A stretch of DNA of 64,000 bases from Allobosea sp. (GTDB lineage Bacteria > Pseudomonadota > Alphaproteobacteria > Rhizobiales > Kaistiaceae): positions 1 to 64,000 of the forward strand of contig JAFKFV010000013.1 in the NCBI GenBank assembly GCA_017307955.1, written 5' to 3'. The position numbers and the translations under genes were made by a program. The notes below the pieces were generated by a model, which was given only the letters and a program-made list of their open reading frames with translations, had not been told where the DNA came from and searched no databases. Below, piece by piece: positions 60,520-64,000 of this stretch; the stretch's first letter is position 1; every line of letters begins with the position of its first letter.

Positions 60520-61344
60520 CTACATCTGTTCGGCCTGCGCGCCGCTGTCCGGGCGCGCCGGGCCGAGCACCGGCTCGACGCCGAGCGGGGCCATCACGCG
60601 GGTCGAGAAATTGCCCTTGCCGTCGACCGACTGGCCGCCGCCCCAGCGACCATCCGCCGGCAGGCTGCCGTCCTGCTGGAAGCCGAGATAGGCATAGCTG
60701 AACTCGGCATTCTCTTCGGTCTGCGGATGGCTGTTGGGGATCGGGAACACGGCCTCGGTGCCGCCGAGTTCCTCGATCGCCGCGAGCCACTGGTTCTGGT
60801 GCATCGTGTCGCGGGCGATGAGATATTGCAGCATGTCACGCATGCCGGGATCGCCGGTGAGATTGTAGAGCCGCACCGCGAGCGCCCGGCCCGTCGATTC
60901 CGCCGCGATATTCGCCGTGAGGTCGGCGCCGATATTGCCGCTCGCATAGATGTGCGACATGTCGAACGGCACCCCGTCGGAATCGACCGGCATCGCCGAA
61001 AGCCCGGCCGAGAGCAGGTTCTTGAGATTGAGCCCGCCAAGCACCGAGCCGGCGACCGGATCGTTCCCGATCTCCTCGGCGAGTGCCAGCGGCGCCCCTT
61101 CGAGGTTGAGCGCGACGGCCGTCGCCAGCATCTCGATATGGCCGAGTTCCTCGGCGGCCGTGTTCAGCAGCAGCGAGCGGAACTTCGGATTGCCCCGCGC
61201 GCCCATGGCCTGGAAGAAATACTGCATCGCGACGCGGATTTCGCCTTCGACGCCGCCGATCGCCTGCTGCAGCGCCCGCGCGAACAGCGGGTCGGGCCGC
61301 TCCACCCTCACGGGAAACTGAAGCTTGTTGTCGGTGTAAAACAT
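60520..61344 (-). CDS. manganese catalase
   Basis: A 274-residue non-haem catalase that disproportionates hydrogen peroxide at a dimanganese site. Ligand positions are Glu35 (GVEGEIRVAMQYF), Glu66 and His69 (AAEELGHIEML) and later Glu and His in IAAESTGRA and RDTMHQNQW. MFYTDNKLQFPV is the standard N-terminus. The ATG at 61342-61344 has AAGGA upstream. An EcfG-type promoter lies 46-71 bases upstream. Confidence 0.95.
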   Translation of the reverse strand: MFYTDNKLQFPVRVERPDPLFARALQQAIGGVEGEIRVAMQYFFQAMGARGNPKFRSLLLNTAAEELGHIEMLATAVALNLEGAPLALAEEIGNDPVAGSVLGGLNLKNLLSAGLSAMPVDSDGVPFDMSHIYASGNIGADLTANIAAESTGRALAVRLYNLTGDPGMRDMLQYLIARDTMHQNQWLAAIEELGGTEAVFPIPNSHPQTEENAEFSYAYLGFQQDGSLPADGRWGGGQSVDGKGNFSTRVMAPLGVEPVLGPARPDSGAQAEQM

Positions 61345-61389
61345 GTTAACGTCCTTGTGTCGTCGGTCTGAGGGATACTCGCGACGTCG

Positions 61390-61415
61390 AACACGAGGCC
61401 GGCCGGGATTGTTCC
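61390..61415 (-). promoter_or_regulatory. EcfG-type promoter for manganese catalase
   Basis: GGAAC-N17-TGTT on the minus strand, upstream of the catalase ATG. Confidence 0.68.
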
Positions 61416-61573
61416 GTGGCCTGTCTCTTCGAGAGGCGGACGGGTTCGGTCTGCCGGTTGGTCTGGGCGGGGCCTCACCAACGCGTTTGGGAAATGTGAC
61501 TCTTTCGCGGGTTCTTTGCGCGTCGGCGCACGGACCGAACCTGGCGGGTCTCACGACGCGTTAGGACTTTGCC

Positions 61574-64000
61574 TTGGAGACACCTTCTGCCTGGCCTCAC
61601 GGTCACGGAGCCATGGCCGAGGCAGTGAGGACCTTCGACTGGTCCCGCACGCCGCTCGGCGCTTCCGCGCTCTGGACCGGAGACCTGAAGCTGGCGGCCG
61701 GAGGTGTGCTCGACAACGTCCTTCCCGCGATGCTCGCCTGGGGTCCGGGTCGGACCACCATCGTCAATGACGGTTTCGGCACGCTCTTCGGCGCCGGCGT
61801 CTCCGGGCTTGGCCGCACGCTCGCCGACGTCTGGCAGAAGGCCTGGCCGGCCATCGAGGGGGCTTCGGAGCATGTTTTCGCCGGCCGCCCGCGCCTCGTC
61901 GAGGATGTCGCGCTCGAGGGCCCCCGGACGGCGCTCGCCGTGCAGCCGCGCTATACCGTGGCGCTCAGCCCTGCCCGCACCCTTGACGGCACCATTCACG
62001 GGCTCGTCGCCACCCTCGCCCGGCAGGCAGCGCCGCTCGCCTCCAATGCGGAGAACGGGTTCCGCGAACTGATGGCCGGCTTCGCGCAGGCGGCCTGGGA
62101 AACCGACGCCGCGGGCATTCCGATCTGGAGCCCGACCTGGCATGCGTTCACCGGCCTCAGCAACAGCATGCCGGCGATCGATGGCTGGCTGGCCGCAGTC
62201 CATCACGACGATCGCGACGACGCCGACCGGCGCTGGCGCGAGGCGCTCGTCACGGGCGAGAGCGTCGACATCGAGTTCCGATTGCGCCGCGCGGAAGGCG
62301 GCTGGGCCTGGACCAATGTCCGCGCCGTGCCGATCAGGGGCCCGGACGGTACCATCCGCAAATGGTTCGGCGTCAATCTCGACGTGACCCGCCGCAAGAC
62401 GGCCGAGGCGGCGCTGCGCGACCGCGAGGCCGAGCTTGCGCGCGTGCAGAGGATCGGCGGCATCGGCGGCATCAAGGTCGATGTGCGCGACGGCCTGATG
62501 GGCGAGCGCTCGCCCGAATATCGCCGCCTGCATGGCATGCCGGACGAGAAAACCCGCGAATCCCACGCCGAATGGCTGAGCCGCCTCCATCCCGAGGATC
62601 GGGGTGCGGCCGAACAACGCTTTCTGGACGCGATCGCGGGCGACGCCTGCTCCTACGAGAACGAATACCGCATCATCCGGCCGAGCGACGGCGCCGTGCG
62701 CTGGATCTATGCCCGCGCCGATATCGAACGCGACGCCGACGGCAAGGCGCTCCGCGTGGTCGGGGCGCATATCGACATCACCGATCGCAAGCGCATCGAA
62801 AGCGAACTGCGCGACAGCGAGGAGCGGCTGCTTCGCACTTTCGATGCGCTGCCGGTCGGCGTTGGTGTCACGGATCAGACAGGTCATGTATCGCGCCTCA
62901 ATCCGATGATGCGGCGCTTCCTGCCGAACGCGGTCATCCCCTCCCGCAGTCCCGAGCGGCAGTGGCGCTGGCGACTGCCCGTCAATGACGGGCAGTCCGT
63001 CCGTCCCGAGAATTTCCCGGCTGCGAGGGCGTTGTGCGGCGAAGAGGTCGTGCCGGGCCTCGAGATGCTTTATCGCGACGACAGCGGCAGCGAGGTGTGG
63101 ACGCGGACATCGGCCGTACCTTTGCGCGACGCGGCCGGCGCCGTCATCGGCGCGGTCGTCGTCATCGCCGATATCGACGATGCCAAACGCGCTGAGGAGA
63201 CGCTCCGCGAAAGCGAGGAACTGCTGCGCCGCTTCGGCGAGGCGAGCCAGGACGTGCTCTGGATCCGCGATGCCGAGACGCTGCAGTGGCAGTATTTGAC
63301 GCCGGCCTTCGAAAAGATCTACGGGCTCGGCGTCGACGAGGCGCTCGAGGGCGACAATTTCCGCAACTGGACAGACCTCATCGTTCCCGAGGACCGGCCG
63401 ATGGCGCTCGGCTTCATCGCCCGGGCTCGCAACGGCGAGCAGGTGGCGTTCGAATACCGCATCCGCCGCCCCTTCGACGGCGGCATCCGCTGGATGCGCA
63501 ATACCGATTTCCCGATGTTCGGGCGCGACGGCAAGGTCGAGAGCATCGGCGGCATCGGCCAGGACTTCACCGACAAGAAGCTGTTCGAGGAGCGGCTGCG
63601 CGGCGAGGAGGAGCGGCTGCGCCTCGCGCTCGAATCCGGCCGTCTCGCGACCTGGGACTGGGATATCGCGAGCGGCCGTGTCGAATGGTCCGATGAGCAC
63701 TATCGCCAGCAGGGCTACGCGGTCGGCGAGGTTGCGCCGAGCTACGAGGCCTGGCGGGCGCGGGTGCATCCGGACGATCTCGATGCGGCCGAGGCGGCGC
63801 TGGTCGCGGCGCGCGACGGCCGTCAGCTCTATGCCTGCGAGTTCCGCACACTGCATCCGGACGGCACGATACGCTGGCTCGATGCTCAGGGCCGCTTCTT
63901 CTACGAAAGCGACGGCACGCCGGTGAGGATGATCGGCGTCATGCAGGATGTCACGGAGCGGCGCCACTGGCAGGAGCGCCTCCAGATCCTCGTCGGCGAG
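61574..64000 (+). CDS. multi-PAS sensor histidine kinase, N-terminal part (cut by window end)
   Basis: 809 codons are open to the window edge. The start is a TTG at 61574 with AGGA 7 bases upstream, or ATG 61613. At least five PAS domains can be seen: FAQAAWETDAAGIPIWSPTW (about 175), then units starting near 290, 420, 545 and 675, with PAC endings such as GVNLDVTRRK, GAHIDITDRK, GIGQDFTDKK and GVMQDVTERR. An N-terminal TFDWSRTPLGASALW block is typical of HWE-type kinases. The last residues (RLQILVGE) are where the H-box of HWE/HisKA2 kinases begins, so the kinase domain is just outside. Such kinases often feed the PhyR-NepR-EcfG pathway. Confidence 0.85.
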   Translation, partial: METPSAWPHGHGAMAEAVRTFDWSRTPLGASALWTGDLKLAAGGVLDNVLPAMLAWGPGRTTIVNDGFGTLFGAGVSGLGRTLADVWQKAWPAIEGASEHVFAGRPRLVEDVALEGPRTALAVQPRYTVALSPARTLDGTIHGLVATLARQAAPLASNAENGFRELMAGFAQAAWETDAAGIPIWSPTWHAFTGLSNSMPAIDGWLAAVHHDDRDDADRRWREALVTGESVDIEFRLRRAEGGWAWTNVRAVPIRGPDGTIRKWFGVNLDVTRRKTAEAALRDREAELARVQRIGGIGGIKVDVRDGLMGERSPEYRRLHGMPDEKTRESHAEWLSRLHPEDRGAAEQRFLDAIAGDACSYENEYRIIRPSDGAVRWIYARADIERDADGKALRVVGAHIDITDRKRIESELRDSEERLLRTFDALPVGVGVTDQTGHVSRLNPMMRRFLPNAVIPSRSPERQWRWRLPVNDGQSVRPENFPAARALCGEEVVPGLEMLYRDDSGSEVWTRTSAVPLRDAAGAVIGAVVVIADIDDAKRAEETLRESEELLRRFGEASQDVLWIRDAETLQWQYLTPAFEKIYGLGVDEALEGDNFRNWTDLIVPEDRPMALGFIARARNGEQVAFEYRIRRPFDGGIRWMRNTDFPMFGRDGKVESIGGIGQDFTDKKLFEERLRGEEERLRLALESGRLATWDWDIASGRVEWSDEHYRQQGYAVGEVAPSYEAWRARVHPDDLDAAEAALVAARDGRQLYACEFRTLHPDGTIRWLDAQGRFFYESDGTPVRMIGVMQDVTERRHWQERLQILVGE

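Overview
The window is GC-rich DNA from an alphaproteobacterium, most likely of the order Hyphomicrobiales (Rhizobiales). The evidence is the EcfG-type general stress sigma factor with GGAAC-N16/17-(C)GTT promoters, the aerobic CobN/CobO/CobQ cobalamin genes behind a cobalamin riboswitch, and proteins carrying DUF2927, DUF4142 and DUF892 domains. The genus cannot be fixed from the sequence alone. There are no rRNA genes, CRISPR arrays, transposases or integrases.

Region 1 (1-9.4 kb, all minus strand) is an exopolysaccharide locus. In transcription order it holds a DUF2927 protein, a CpsB-type phosphotyrosine phosphatase, a Wza-like export lipoprotein, a GumC/Wzc-type copolymerase with a BY-kinase domain and Tyr-rich tail, a J-domain protein, a membrane-anchored protein with a putative C-terminal jelly-roll, a FecR-like secreted protein, an O-antigen ligase/polymerase and the start of UDP-glucose dehydrogenase. 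Region 2 (9.5-14.2 kb) has tRNA-Lys, GDP-L-fucose synthase and UDP-glucuronate 4-epimerase. Each of these two SDR genes faces a copy of the same small basic protein, and a 558-residue disordered protein lies between them.

Region 3 (14.3-23.9 kb) is cobalamin synthesis. A riboswitch heads a tightly overlapping operon cbtB-cbtA-cobP-cobW-cobN-cobO-cobQ, converging on cobD. Region 4 (23.9-27.4 kb) has tRNA-Gln, tRNA-Asn, two tRNA-Ser genes, an HPP-CBS membrane protein and an acetamidase/formamidase. Region 5 (27.4-41 kb) is a catabolic cluster: a TetR regulator with a metal-dependent amidohydrolase, diverging from a nitrilase, an amidase, a complete oligopeptide-type ABC importer with a fused double ATPase and an M20 amidohydrolase. 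An alpha/beta hydrolase and a 2-oxoglutarate oxygenase face it.

Region 6 (41.3-48.5 kb) has an autotransporter whose passenger carries two DTG motifs in the arrangement of a pepsin-like protease, exonuclease III, a LysR-regulated cupin/oxidoreductase pair, and a NikR-like regulator lacking all four classical nickel ligands. Region 7 (48.6-64 kb) is a general stress response island. It contains a NepR-like small protein, an EcfG sigma factor, DUF892, DUF4142 and DUF2934 proteins, tiny membrane proteins, a putative multi-histidine membrane protein, an alcohol dehydrogenase, a PQQ glucose-type dehydrogenase, a pyruvate-oxidase-like TPP enzyme, manganese catalase and a multi-PAS sensor kinase cut by the window end. 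Ten GGAAC-N16/17-xGTT-like sites lie upstream of these genes in the right orientation, including one overlapping divergent pair.
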